Positions 26,538 through 35,049 are shown, counted from the first letter of the stretch. The stretch: DNA of 39,299 nt from Balneolales bacterium (GCA_007132495.1 SLOL01000126.1:1-39299), one strand, 5' to 3'. Made by a program: numbers and translations. Notes: generated by a model from the sequence alone, not told the origin.

Positions 26538-27209
26538 CTACCTACTACAAACCGCGTTTCAGAACACCTCCATATCGGCCTGATATCCGCTCAGGATGTG
26601 GATATGGCGAAACCCCACCCGGAACTGGATAAGCGGCTGGCCGCGTTGCTGGACGTTCGCCGTAATCCCCTGACGGAGGAAGAGGATGAACTCCGGAAAG
26701 CGTGCCGCGACATGCTGCGGATCGGCAGCTATAAGCCCACCGGACGGGGAAAGCCTTCCTCGGAGTATCTCCTTCGATCCGCTTTGGAAGAGGACTTCCC
26801 GCGGATCAACACGGTCGTGGATATCAACAACTATGTCTCTCTCAAATACCTGGTCCCGATCTCTCTGTGGGATACCGGCAAGATCGAGGCCGACTCGTGG
26901 CTCTTCCGGACCGGAAAACCGGACGAATCGTTCGTCTTCAATCCCTCCGGACAGGAGATCGCACTGGAGGATCTGGTGACCGGATTTGCGGTTCTGAACG
27001 GAAAGGAGACACCGATTCTAACCCCTATCAAGGATTGCCAGCAGACCAAGACGGACGCATCCACCCGGGAGGTGGCCGCCGGCATTTACTATCCGGCCGG
27101 TTGGAACGGCCCGCCGGAGCTGCAAAAGGTCGTCGATGAATTTGCCGAACTGCTTGAAATGGTATCCGGCAGGGTGACCGGCCGCATCGTCGACGGAGAT
27201 GCCGGGTGA
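26535..27209 (+). CDS. B3/4-domain protein (PheRS beta-type tRNA-binding domain)
   Basis: A 224-residue protein resembling stand-alone B3/4 domains, which are related to the editing/tRNA-binding module of phenylalanyl-tRNA synthetase beta. The characteristic middle is visible: LRSALEEDFPRINTVVDINN, then YVSLKYLVPISLWD and FNPSGQEIALEDLVTGFAVL. Near the end are a DCQQTKTD segment and VAAGIYYPAGW. Stand-alone versions are proposed to act in trans on mischarged tRNA, but the role of this one is inferred. The ATG at 26535 sits within the 15-base array; an ATG later in the frame (near MAKPHPELDKRL at 26604) is a possible alternative start. The C-terminus overlaps a 31-base duplication. Confidence 0.8.
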   Translation: MLPTTNRVSEHLHIGLISAQDVDMAKPHPELDKRLAALLDVRRNPLTEEEDELRKACRDMLRIGSYKPTGRGKPSSEYLLRSALEEDFPRINTVVDINNYVSLKYLVPISLWDTGKIEADSWLFRTGKPDESFVFNPSGQEIALEDLVTGFAVLNGKETPILTPIKDCQQTKTDASTREVAAGIYYPAGWNGPPELQKVVDEFAELLEMVSGRVTGRIVDGDAG

Positions 27210-27250
27210 TGCCGACAGCGTCGACGGTGATGCCGGGTGAAGTCGGGCGC
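27189..27250. repeat. Two-unit 31-base tandem duplication
   Basis: Two adjacent 31-base units start at 27189 and 27220. Each begins GTCGACGGNGATGCCGGGTG and the tails differ. The first covers the last codons and stop of the B3/4-domain gene; the second is just downstream. Confidence 0.75.
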
Positions 27251-27397
27251 CGGCTGCGTTGTTGTGCCTCTGCAATATTTGATATATTTTCATTATACTC
27301 CAAATTAACCGTTTACTTGAGCCGGTAAGGCCGTACGTACCGGAAGGGTCGTGCCGGGTGGCCGGTACCGGTAAACCAACACCATATCAAAAAGAAC

Positions 27398-28273
27398 ATG
27401 GGACATCGAACACTGTTAACCGCTTTGCTTATTTGCCTGTTGCTGACGGGGAATCTCTTTACTGCACCGGACCAGGCTGCTGCCCGGGGAAATGAGCGGC
27501 TGGTTCCGGATCCGGGGGTGGTTTCCTATACATTCCGCCATCAGTTTGACGAGGATTTTGAAGGGACACTGGACATGATCAAGGAGATGGGCTTCACCAA
27601 AATCGAATTTTCCAACCTGTTCGGCAACACCGCACAGGAGGTTCGCGACATGCTGGATGAGCGCGGACTGTCTTGCCCATCGTTCGGCGTGGGCTATGGT
27701 AATATCGTGAATGATATTGAGCGGGTGATCGGGGAAGCGAAAATTCTCGGTGCACACCATGTCCGGGTGGCGTGGATTCCCCACGATGCCCCGTTCGATA
27801 TTCAAGACGCCCGCAGGGCGGTTGACGATTTTAACCGGGCCGGCCGGACCCTGAAACAGGCGGGTATTCAGTTTTCCTACCATAACCATGGATATGAGTT
27901 CCGGCCGTACGGCGACGGTACGCTTTTTGACTACATGATGGAGAATACCGATCCGGAGTATGTCGGCTATCAGATGGATACGTTCTGGATGACCCACCCC
28001 GGCGCCGATGCTGTGGAGTTGATGAAGAAGTACCCCGACCGGTTTACGATGATACATATGAAGGATCTTAGAGAGGGGGTCGAAGGGGATTTCTCCGGCG
28101 GAGCGCCTTCCGAATATGATGTGCCGCTGGGTACCGGGCAGGTGGACTTTCCCGCACTGCTGCGTGCCGCCCGGGATGCCGGTGTGGAGTATTACTGGAT
28201 AGAGGATGAGACGGAAAATGTCGTGGAACGGGTTCCGCAAAGCAGGGAATACATCCGGTCCATTCGGAATTGA
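27398..28273 (+). CDS. Secreted sugar-phosphate isomerase/epimerase-like TIM-barrel protein
   Basis: A 291-residue protein. The first 30 residues are a signal peptide (LLTALLICLLLTGNLF then TAPDQAAARG). The rest is an AP-endonuclease-2/xylose-isomerase-like TIM barrel, as in many exported sugar isomerase-like proteins of Bacteroidota. Candidate metal ligands are the Glu in FTKIEFSNL, His in ISYHNHGYEF-like FSYHNHGYEF, Asp in QMDTFWMTH, His in MIHMKDL, and Glu in WIEDETEN. It probably acts in the periplasm on a sugar or polyol; the substrate is unknown. It stands alone, with a gap holding a palindrome and a tandem array before the hydrogenase operon. Confidence 0.85.
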   Translation: MGHRTLLTALLICLLLTGNLFTAPDQAAARGNERLVPDPGVVSYTFRHQFDEDFEGTLDMIKEMGFTKIEFSNLFGNTAQEVRDMLDERGLSCPSFGVGYGNIVNDIERVIGEAKILGAHHVRVAWIPHDAPFDIQDARRAVDDFNRAGRTLKQAGIQFSYHNHGYEFRPYGDGTLFDYMMENTDPEYVGYQMDTFWMTHPGADAVELMKKYPDRFTMIHMKDLREGVEGDFSGGAPSEYDVPLGTGQVDFPALLRAARDAGVEYYWIEDETENVVERVPQSREYIRSIRN

Positions 28274-28317
28274 ACCTTCGCTTTCGATTTATTAAAATAT
28301 TTTGGTATAATGGAAGT

Positions 28318-28375
28318 GTTCCCGTGACCGGGGTATGATTATTCAACATTATTAGCCCGCCCCGGTCACCGGAAC
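28318..28375. repeat. Long palindrome with 16-base arms
   Basis: The arms GTTCCCGTGACCGGGG (28318-28333) and CCCCGGTCACCGGAAC (28360-28375) pair at 15 of 16 positions around a 26-base loop. The loop starts TATGATTATTC, sharing TATGATTA with the palindromic leader repeats. It lies 45 bases after the isomerase stop. No T-run follows, so it is not a canonical terminator. Confidence 0.75.
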
Positions 28376-28398
28376 ATCAGCAAGTATTGATCCTCCGC

Positions 28399-28552
28399 GG
28401 CGCAACAAGCCGGGACCAGCAGCACAACAAGCCGGGGCCATAAACACAACTAACCGGCACCATCAGCACAACATTTCGGAGCAATCAGCACAACAATCCG
28501 GGGCAATCGGCGCAATAATCCGGGGTAGGCAGCGCAACATCCCGGGGCAGGT
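28399..28552. repeat. Seven-unit 22-base tandem array
   Basis: Seven consecutive units of exactly 22 bases each, starting at 28399 with no length variation. Each unit reads roughly RGCRCAACAANCCGGGGC plus four variable bases. No two units are identical, so the array is old or under relaxed constraint. It lies between the palindrome and the hoxE start, 61 bases upstream of hoxE. Confidence 0.88.
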
Positions 28553-28613
28553 ATTACAGCGTCTCGCTAAATATCAATAACGGAAAGGCAGCATACAGAA
28601 TCGGGAGCTCATT

Positions 28614-29138
28614 ATGGTGGTACAGGAGCAGAAAACCGGGGAGAAGCCGAAGAAGGACAACCGCCGCAAACTGGTGGATGCCACAATGCGTCGGCACGGC
28701 CACTCCTCCTATGCATTAATCGAAACATTACATACGGTCCAGGAAGCATACGGCTATCTGGACGAGGAAAATCTCAAGTATGTGGCCCGGGCTTTGCGTG
28801 TGCCGCTGAGCAAGGTGTATGGCGTCGCGACATTTTATCATTTTTTCACGCTGAAACCGCAGGGAGAGCACACCACCGTTATCTGTACAGGAACCGCCTG
28901 TTATATCAAAGGGGTTCCGGCCATATTCAAAGCGATCAGAGAGCACTTCGATGTAGAACCCGGTGAGACTACCAGGGATGGCCAATTGTCTGTACTCACT
29001 GCGAGATGTATCGGATCGTGCGGTCTGGCACCTGCGATGGTTTTTGACGGGGAAATAGCCGGTTTGTTGAAACCGGGAGACGTTGTGGAAAGAATTGGCG
29101 GGTTAATCGGCAATCATGGTGAAGCAATCAAGAGGTAA
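28614..29138 (+). CDS. hoxE: Hydrogenase diaphorase subunit HoxE (NuoE-like)
   Basis: A 174-residue thioredoxin-like [2Fe-2S] protein of the NuoE/HoxE family. Early helices match (SSYALIETLHTVQEAYGYLD, then VPLSKVYGVATFYHFFTLKP). The four cluster Cys lie in CTGTACYIKG and in RCIGSCGLAPAM. Electrons pass between this subunit, HoxF and HoxU. It is the first gene of a tight operon; the next start is 7 bases after its stop. Its length is typical for HoxE. A NuoE of complex I is excluded by the downstream HoxY and HoxH genes and the lack of other nuo genes. Confidence 0.94.
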   Translation: MVVQEQKTGEKPKKDNRRKLVDATMRRHGHSSYALIETLHTVQEAYGYLDEENLKYVARALRVPLSKVYGVATFYHFFTLKPQGEHTTVICTGTACYIKGVPAIFKAIREHFDVEPGETTRDGQLSVLTARCIGSCGLAPAMVFDGEIAGLLKPGDVVERIGGLIGNHGEAIKR

Positions 29139-29144
29139 CTCCAA

Positions 29145-30794
29145 ATGACTCCTGAAGAATTCAAGAAAATCGGGGATGCGCACCGGAAAAAACGGAAGGA
29201 TTTTCCCAATAATATCAATGTGTGCACTGCTGCGGGCTGCGTATCGCTGCACAGCGAAAAGGTTAAAGAGGCCCTGGAAGGGGAGGTTAAAAAACAGGAG
29301 AAGCACAAAACCTGCCGGGTCAGCGGTACCGGCTGCCTCGGCCCGTGCGCATCCGGACCCCTGGTCTCGATCAATGACGGCCAGGCACTTTATGCCGGGG
29401 TAACCACGGACGACGTGCCGGAAATTGTCAATAACATTGATAAGAACCCCGTCAAAAGACTCGTGGTGCCCCCCGATACGCCATTTTTTGCACATCAGAA
29501 AAGAGTGGCCCTTGAACATTGCGGCAAAACCGACCCGGAGAGCCTCAACGACTATTTAGCCATGGATGGCTACCAGGCTCTGTACGACACGCTTACTACC
29601 ATGTCTCCGTTGGAGGTAATCGAAGTGATGGTAAACAGCGGTCTGCGCGGACGGGGCGGGGGCGGTTATCCCGCCGGACTTAAATGGAGTACGGTTGAAA
29701 AAGCGGTCGGAGAGAAAAAATATGTGGTGTGTAATGCCGATGAAGGGGATCCTGGTGCATTCATGGACCGCAGCATGCTGGAAAGTGATCCCCACAGCGT
29801 TCTGGAAGGGATGGCTGTTGCCGCTTATGCCGTAGGTGCCTCGCAAGGGTACGTCTATATACGGGGCGAATACCCGCTGGCGATAAAAAGGCTGAGAAAT
29901 GCCATTCGACAGGCCGAAAAAAGTAATCTGCTCGGCAAACATATCTGTGAGACTCCGTTCAGTTTTGATGTGGATATCAGGCTGGGTGCCGGCGCTTTTG
30001 TCTGCGGCGAAGAAACCGCACTCATCGCTTCCATTGAAGGTCATCGTGGTATTCCCCGGCCCCGGCCGCCCTACCCGGCCGAATATGGGCTGTGGGGTTG
30101 TCCGACCCTCATCAACAATGTGGAAACCTTTGCCAACGTGACCCCCATCATCCGGAACGGAGCGGATTTTTTTGCTGGAATAGGCACCGAAAAAAGCAAA
30201 GGCACCAAAGTGTTCGCCCTTGCCGGAAGCATTAAGAACACCGGATTGATCGAAGTTCCGATGGGGATATCGCTCCGCGAAATTGTCTATGACATCGGAG
30301 GAGGGATCATCGAAGGCAGAAAGTTCAAGGCGGTTCAAACCGGCGGACCTTCGGGCGGATGCATCCCCGAAGAGTACCTGGATATGCCGGTCGATTACGA
30401 GTCGCTCGCCAAGGCCGGTTCGATCATGGGTTCCGGCGGCATGATCGTCATGGACGAAACCTCCTGCATGGTCGATGTGGCCAAGTACTTTATGGATTTC
30501 TGCCGGACCGAATCCTGCGGTAAATGTGTGCCGTGCCGGGTCGGAACGGCTCAAATGCACAATATTCTGACCAATATATCACGTGGACAGGCGTCCATGC
30601 ATGAGCTGCAGCTGCTTGAGGAGCTCTGTGACGTGCTTAAACACACCAGTTTGTGTGGACTGGGACAGACAGCCGCCAACCCGGTACTCAGTACCATCCG
30701 TTTTTTCCGGGATGAGTACATCGCGCATATCACACATAAAACATGCCCGGCGGGGGTGTGTACTATTGAACCCGAAAAGGAAACGGTATCATGA
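29145..30794 (+). CDS. hoxF: Hydrogenase diaphorase subunit HoxF (NADH/FMN-binding)
   Basis: A 549-residue flavoprotein that exchanges electrons between NAD(H) and the iron-sulfur chain. The N-terminal roughly 110 residues form a thioredoxin-like [2Fe-2S] domain (CTAAGCVSLHS then CRVSGTGCLGPCASG), a fusion typical of HoxF and absent from plain NuoF. The NuoF core follows: the NADH loop GRGGGGYPAGLKW (about 168), the FMN region NADEGDPGAFMDRSMLE, GAGAFVCGEETALI, and the [4Fe-4S] ligands SCGKCVPCRVGT (about 457) with a later LCGLGQTA Cys. The stop overlaps the hoxU start (ATGA). Confidence 0.95.
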   Translation: MTPEEFKKIGDAHRKKRKDFPNNINVCTAAGCVSLHSEKVKEALEGEVKKQEKHKTCRVSGTGCLGPCASGPLVSINDGQALYAGVTTDDVPEIVNNIDKNPVKRLVVPPDTPFFAHQKRVALEHCGKTDPESLNDYLAMDGYQALYDTLTTMSPLEVIEVMVNSGLRGRGGGGYPAGLKWSTVEKAVGEKKYVVCNADEGDPGAFMDRSMLESDPHSVLEGMAVAAYAVGASQGYVYIRGEYPLAIKRLRNAIRQAEKSNLLGKHICETPFSFDVDIRLGAGAFVCGEETALIASIEGHRGIPRPRPPYPAEYGLWGCPTLINNVETFANVTPIIRNGADFFAGIGTEKSKGTKVFALAGSIKNTGLIEVPMGISLREIVYDIGGGIIEGRKFKAVQTGGPSGGCIPEEYLDMPVDYESLAKAGSIMGSGGMIVMDETSCMVDVAKYFMDFCRTESCGKCVPCRVGTAQMHNILTNISRGQASMHELQLLEELCDVLKHTSLCGLGQTAANPVLSTIRFFRDEYIAHITHKTCPAGVCTIEPEKETVS

Positions 30795-31510
30795 GTGCAT
30801 CCGTGAAAATTAAAACCCTGACCATCGACGACCGTCATGTCGGCGCGCGGGAAAATCAGACCATTCTCGAGGTGGCCCGTGAAAACGGGATCGAAATTCC
30901 TTCATTATGCTATATTGACGGACTTTCCGCCCATGGCGGCTGCCGGCTCTGTCTGGTGGAAGTGACCGGCATTCCCCAATTGCTGCCGGCCTGCATGACC
31001 GTCGTTGAAGAGCGAATGGAGGTATCCACCCAATCCGAACGGCTCAGAAAACTGCGGAAAAATATCCTTGAACTCTATTTTTCAGAACGCAATCATGTCT
31101 GTTCGGTATGTGTTTCCAACGGCAACTGCGAGCTGCAGGACATGGCCGGCGAAACCGGCATGGACCATGTCCATTTTCCCTATCTGTATCCCGATTTGGG
31201 GGTGGATATCACCCATGAACGGTTTGCGATGGACGACAACCGGTGCATTATGTGTACCCGCTGCGTCAGAGTTTGTGATGAAATCGAGGGGGCACATACG
31301 CTTGATATCAAGGACCGGGGCATCGAAACAAGGATTATCACGGACCTTGATCAAAACTGGGGCGACTCGGAAACCTGCACGCTTTGCGGAAAATGCGTGC
31401 ACGTATGTCCCACAGGGGCCCTGTTCGAAAAAGGAAAATCGGTGGGAGAAATGTCCAAACGGAGACAGTTTCTGCCGTATCTGGCATTAATGCGGGAGGA
31501 AAAACGATGA
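30791..31510 (+). CDS. hoxU: Hydrogenase iron-sulfur subunit HoxU
   Basis: A 239-residue ferredoxin-like subunit relaying electrons between HoxF and the hydrogenase module. The N-terminal [2Fe-2S] domain has IPSLCYIDGLSAHGGCRLC and a later PAC. A His-Cys [4Fe-4S] motif follows (NHVCSVCVSNGNC), then two CxxCxxCxxxC ferredoxin motifs, CIMCTRCVRVCDE and CTLCGKCVHVCPTGAL. This is the HoxU arrangement and matches the N-terminal part of NuoG. The length is typical. It overlaps hoxF and hoxY by 4 bases each. Confidence 0.95.
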   Translation: MSASVKIKTLTIDDRHVGARENQTILEVARENGIEIPSLCYIDGLSAHGGCRLCLVEVTGIPQLLPACMTVVEERMEVSTQSERLRKLRKNILELYFSERNHVCSVCVSNGNCELQDMAGETGMDHVHFPYLYPDLGVDITHERFAMDDNRCIMCTRCVRVCDEIEGAHTLDIKDRGIETRIITDLDQNWGDSETCTLCGKCVHVCPTGALFEKGKSVGEMSKRRQFLPYLALMREEKR

Positions 31511-32037
31511 AGAAGAAGAGTCTGGCTACGCTCTGGCTTGACGGCTGTTCGGGCTGCCATATGTCGCTTATCGATATTGATGACCGTATTGTTCAGCTGT
31601 CCGAATCCTTCGATATCCTGTACAGTCCGCTGGTGGATGTAAAAGAGTTTCCGGAACATGTGGATGTGACCTTGCTCGAGGGCGCTGTCAGTACGGATGA
31701 AGATCTGGAAATGGTCAAAAAAATTCGCCGGCAAACGGGCATGCTGATTTCATTCGGGGATTGTGCCGTGACCGGGAATGTGCCGGCAATGCGCAACAAA
31801 TTTGAACTCGAACAGGTTCTGAACCGGGGATATATCGAAATGAGTCCGGATAACGAGATCATTCCGGATCAGTACGTCCCGAAGCTGCTCGACAAGGCCT
31901 ACCCGGTACACCATATTGTGCATGTCGACCTTTTTCTTCAGGGATGTCCGCCTTCGGCGGATCTGATTTTTGATGCGCTGAGCGAAATCGCAGCGGGCAG
32001 AACACCGGTATTATCCGGGCGAACACGATTTGGATAG
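31507..32037 (+). CDS. hoxY: [NiFe]-hydrogenase small subunit HoxY
   Basis: A 176-residue small subunit carrying the proximal [4Fe-4S] cluster. Ligand motifs are LDGCSGCHMS near residue 15, FGDCAVTGNVPAMRN, and LQGCPPSADLIFDAL, as in group 3 enzymes that lack the extra clusters and the Tat signal of uptake-hydrogenase small subunits. I start at the ATG at 31507, which overlaps the hoxU stop. A longer frame from 31384 would lie inside hoxU. A 140-base gap to hoxH, filled by a tandem array, follows. The absence of a Tat signal places the enzyme in the cytoplasm. Confidence 0.94.
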   Translation: MKKKSLATLWLDGCSGCHMSLIDIDDRIVQLSESFDILYSPLVDVKEFPEHVDVTLLEGAVSTDEDLEMVKKIRRQTGMLISFGDCAVTGNVPAMRNKFELEQVLNRGYIEMSPDNEIIPDQYVPKLLDKAYPVHHIVHVDLFLQGCPPSADLIFDALSEIAAGRTPVLSGRTRFG

Positions 32038-32052
32038 CTTGATGGGAACAGC

Positions 32053-32172
32053 ATAATGGAACCGGGAAGTGACGATAATACCGGAACAGAACCGGGATTT
32101 GATGATAGCACCAGTATAGAACCGATACTTGACGGTCATACCAGAATGGAACTGAGCACAGTATAGGATACC
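32053..32172. repeat. Four-unit 30-base tandem array between hoxY and hoxH
   Basis: Four units of exactly 30 bases start at 32053, 32083, 32113 and 32143. Shared positions are a GGAACCGGGA-like core and a terminal ATACC or CACC. The array ends 5 bases before the hoxH start codon, so it forms the whole translation-initiation region, with no clear Shine-Dalgarno. Stop codons are present in frame with hoxH, so it is not a missed N-terminal extension. Confidence 0.85.
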
Positions 32173-32177
32173 TGTAA

Positions 32178-33650
32178 ATGGCAAAAACCATAACCATAGA
32201 ACCCCTGACCCGCATTGAAGGGCACGGCAAAGTGACGATTCACCTCAACGAAAAAGGAGAGGTGGAGGATGCCTTGTTTCATGTTACCCAGTTTCGCGGC
32301 TTTGAAAAACTCTGCGAGGGACGGCCATTTCGCGAAATGCCGTCACTGATGGCACGGATATGCGGAATATGTCCGGTAGCTCATCTTATTGCGGGGGCGA
32401 AAGCGTGCGACCAGATACTGGCGGTTCAGATTCCCAGGACCGGCGTTGCACTTCGGAAGGTCATAAATCTGGGCCAGATCATCCAGTCACACGCACTGAG
32501 TTTTTTCTACCTCTCCTCGCCCGATCTGGTATTGGGCATGGATGCGGATCCCGCCCAACGGAACATTTTCGGGGTACACAAGGAAAATCCGCAAATGGCG
32601 CGTGACGGAATACGGCTTCGCCAGTTCGGGCAAACTATTATCCAAATGCTTGCCGGTGAGCGGGTCCATCCGTCATGGATTATCGCCGGCGGGGTCAGTG
32701 AGCCCTGCAGCCGGGAAGCACGGGATACCATCCTTTCCGCGATCCCCGAAATGCAGAAAATCATCCAGCGCAACCTCGACTGGTTTAAAACATCGATACT
32801 TCAGGCCGGGCAGCAAACCGTACGGGTCAGCAAGTTTCGCGATGAGATCCGGACTTTTGGTAATATCCAGTCTTATTTTCTCGGGCTGGTTAATGATGAC
32901 GGTGAGCTGGATTTTTATGATGGGAAAATCCGTGTGGTCGATGCATCCGGAAAGATCGTAGCCGATAAACTGGCCCCTGAGGATTATCCGGAATATATCG
33001 GCGAAAAGGTTGAGCCGTGGTCCTATCTGAAATTTCCCTACTACAAGCCCAAAGGCTATCCCGGCGGGATGTACCGGGTCGGGCCGCTGGCCCGGATGAA
33101 TATCATTGATCGTTGCGGCACTCCGCAGGCAGATCAGGAACTGTCCGAATTTCGCGGCCTGTCACGCGGGTCGGTGCTGAGTTCTTTCTATTATCATTAT
33201 GCCCGGCTGATTGAAATCCTGTATGCCATTGAAAAAATCGAGCAGCTGCTTGCCGGGCCGGATATTCTGGATACCCGTGTCAAGGCCATTGCAGGCCGGA
33301 ACAATACCGAGGGCGTTGGTGTGGCCGAAGCGCCGCGCGGGACGCTGTTTCACCATTACAAAGTGCAAGACGACCATGGCATCATGAAATCGGCAAACCT
33401 GATTATTGCAACAGGTCACAACAACCTGGCCATGAACAAAGGCATTCTGCAGGTGGCCAGGCACTTTGTCAAGGGAGAACAATTTGTTAAAGACGGCACG
33501 GATCAACAGGGAGCCCTTAACCGCGTGGAAGCGGTGATCCGGGCATTTGACCCGTGCCTGAGCTGCTCGACGCACGCGGCCGGCAAGATGCCGTTCACTA
33601 TGGACCTGGTCGGCAGCGACGGGGAAGTACGCGACAGCCTCCGCCGTTAG
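32178..33650 (+). CDS. hoxH: [NiFe]-hydrogenase large subunit HoxH
   Basis: A 490-residue catalytic subunit. The N-terminal Ni-ligand motif is [12 protein letters not shown] (near 62) and the C-terminal motif is DPCLSCSTH, so all four Ni/Fe-bridging Cys are present. The [13 protein letters not shown] start is typical. After the final His, a 24-residue tail beginning AAGKMPFT remains. In this family a dedicated endopeptidase (HoxW type) removes it after Ni insertion, so the encoded protein is the precursor form. With hoxEFUY it makes a soluble, NAD-coupled bidirectional hydrogenase of group 3d, which oxidises H2 to reduce NAD+ or evolves H2 from NADH. No maturation gene is present in the window. 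Confidence 0.95.
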   Translation: MAKTITIEPLTRIEGHGKVTIHLNEKGEVEDALFHVTQFRGFEKLCEGRPFREMPSLMARICGICPVAHLIAGAKACDQILAVQIPRTGVALRKVINLGQIIQSHALSFFYLSSPDLVLGMDADPAQRNIFGVHKENPQMARDGIRLRQFGQTIIQMLAGERVHPSWIIAGGVSEPCSREARDTILSAIPEMQKIIQRNLDWFKTSILQAGQQTVRVSKFRDEIRTFGNIQSYFLGLVNDDGELDFYDGKIRVVDASGKIVADKLAPEDYPEYIGEKVEPWSYLKFPYYKPKGYPGGMYRVGPLARMNIIDRCGTPQADQELSEFRGLSRGSVLSSFYYHYARLIEILYAIEKIEQLLAGPDILDTRVKAIAGRNNTEGVGVAEAPRGTLFHHYKVQDDHGIMKSANLIIATGHNNLAMNKGILQVARHFVKGEQFVKDGTDQQGALNRVEAVIRAFDPCLSCSTHAAGKMPFTMDLVGSDGEVRDSLRR

Positions 33651-33651
33651 C

Positions 33652-33666
33652 AGGTTTTAGAAACCT
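33652..33666. terminator. Possible short bidirectional terminator hairpin
   Basis: AGGTTT and AAACCT pair perfectly around TAG directly after the hoxH stop, in the 15-base gap before the convergent lipoprotein gene. There is no strong T-run and the stem is short, so this is tentative. Confidence 0.3.
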
Positions 33667-34247
33667 TATTGCGGCGGGGCCGGTTGCTGCGGCTGGGCCG
33701 GCATCTGTTCCTGCATCATCATCTGCAGTTGCTGCTGTAAGCCGGGATCCTGCTGAACCGCCATATTGATTTCCTGGAAACGCTGCATGGCCATTCCTTC
33801 CTCCTCGACGGCCTCCGCCAGCTGATCCATCATTCCGGCTTCCACTTCCTGAATTCTGCCGGCGGCCTGTTCGAAACTTTCCATCTCATCAGCAGTGACA
33901 TCGAGCTCCTCCGGAGTCTGTCCCATCTGTTGCGCCTGCATGATCTCGTTAAAAGTTTCGACCTCGATACCCTCCTCCTGGACAATAGCCATCATTTCCT
34001 GTTGAGCTTCCATCTGTATATGTTGTGCATTCATTGCCGCATCAATAAAAAGGCTCAGCTCCTCATCGGAGATATCGGTGTCGGGCTCAGGTGCATCGAA
34101 GGGCATGCCCTCGGCACCGGGCTGTTGCGGCTGTGCGCCGGGCTGTTGCTGTTGGGCGCCGGCTGGCGGAACCTCCTCGGCGACATCGTCGTTGCCGCAT
34201 CCGATCAGTGTAATGGCAAAAATCATGGCGAAAAAATACTTGAACAT
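33666..34247 (-). CDS. DUF4168-like lipoprotein
   Basis: A 193-residue lipoprotein. The signal ends in a lipobox LIGC (Cys17), followed by a Gln/Pro/Gly-rich linker. The mature helical part has two similar arms: DISDEELSLFIDAAMNAQHI with QEEGIEVETFNEIMQA, then VTADEMESFEQAAGRIQEVE with EEGMAMQRFQEINMAVQQ. The two-arm ISDEEL...F...I repeat is the DUF4168 pattern. The C-terminal tail is again Gln/Pro-rich (MQEQMPAQPQQP). The protein is probably anchored in a membrane leaflet facing the periplasm. The function of the family is unknown. It is convergent with hoxH and unlikely to be part of that operon. Confidence 0.8.
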   Translation of the reverse strand: MFKYFFAMIFAITLIGCGNDDVAEEVPPAGAQQQQPGAQPQQPGAEGMPFDAPEPDTDISDEELSLFIDAAMNAQHIQMEAQQEMMAIVQEEGIEVETFNEIMQAQQMGQTPEELDVTADEMESFEQAAGRIQEVEAGMMDQLAEAVEEEGMAMQRFQEINMAVQQDPGLQQQLQMMMQEQMPAQPQQPAPPQ

Positions 34248-34377
34248 TATGAACCCTCGTTGTTTATGAAGTATAATTACATGTTAACAGCCACTACAAC
34301 GAAAGTTCTGCCGGAATCTTTTTCTTTTTTTTAAAAGGTTTTGAACACCTTTCCATTCCTGACGGTAAAATCCGGGG

Positions 34378-35049
34378 TTATCTGCGTGACAGATAGAGCG
34401 AAAGACCTGTATAGTAGACGGGATAATAGAGGGAGAGCAGAACGAGCCACCGGGGGGTGTCGCCAAAAAAGAGCAGCATGATGCCCAGCATGATGATATA
34501 CGGCAGGGCCAGGAGCAGGGTGGTTTTTTGCAGGGTGGGTGTTCTGCTCGGGTAGACAAACTTGACCGGCATCAGCACAAGGACCGCAAGAAGTATCAGA
34601 ATGATGGATGAAATCACCGCATCGGCCTCCAGCAGAAACAGGTAGAGAATCACCACATTCCAGTAGGAAGGAAAGCCGCGGAAAAAGTGATCCGGTGTCT
34701 TGGCACGGGTGTGGGCAAAGCCGATTACGCTGGAAAGCAGGACGACCGCACAGACTGCAAAAGGAATACCGAGAAAGCTCCAGGCCCAGACCATCGGAAT
34801 AAAAACCCAGGTCAGGTAATCGACCAGATTGTCGATCAGTCCGCCATCGATATCGGGCATATGGCGTTTGATATCGAATTTCCGGGCCAGGGTACCGTCC
34901 ACGGCATCGATAACGGCGGCAAGCGCCAGCAGTCGCAGGGCATTGTCCGCATCTTCCTGCATGATAAGCAGTAACGCCCACAATCCAATGACCACCCCGG
35001 ATGCGGTCAACAGATGTACCGCTATGGATATTGCTTTTTTCAACATCAT
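34378..35049 (-). CDS. pcs: CDP-alcohol phosphatidyltransferase, phosphatidylcholine-synthase-like
   Basis: A 223-residue integral membrane protein. The CDP-alcohol phosphotransferase motif is intact: DAVDG (48-52), AR (55-56) and GGLIDNLVD (69-77), that is D-x2-DG-x2-AR ... G-x3-D-x3-D. The Asp residues bind two metal ions. The sequence HLLTASGVVIGLWALLL before the motif and DNLVDYLTWVFIPM after it resemble bacterial phosphatidylcholine synthase, which joins choline to CDP-diacylglycerol. Seven or eight further hydrophobic segments follow. I start at the ATG at 35049; 35046 is equally possible, while 35091 would add an atypical segment. A related alcohol acceptor other than choline cannot be excluded. 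Confidence 0.82.
   Translation of the reverse strand: MMLKKAISIAVHLLTASGVVIGLWALLLIMQEDADNALRLLALAAVIDAVDGTLARKFDIKRHMPDIDGGLIDNLVDYLTWVFIPMVWAWSFLGIPFAVCAVVLLSSVIGFAHTRAKTPDHFFRGFPSYWNVVILYLFLLEADAVISSIILILLAVLVLMPVKFVYPSRTPTLQKTTLLLALPYIIMLGIMLLFFGDTPRWLVLLSLYYPVYYTGLSLYLSRR

Noticed and set aside
27310..27375. GC-rich partial inverted repeats before the isomerase-like gene
   Set aside because: GTTTAC/GTAAAC and CCGGTA-type segments pair only patchily, with several mismatches; not distinct enough to call an element.
28399..28552. CRISPR-like array of seven short units
   Set aside because: The 22-base units abut each other without spacers and none is identical, and no cas genes are visible. 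It is a degenerate tandem array.
34320..34375. Possible terminator between the phosphatidyltransferase and lipoprotein genes
   Set aside because: AAAGGT and ACCTTT can pair, but the T-run lies on the + strand side while both genes are on the - strand, so it does not fit a terminator for either.
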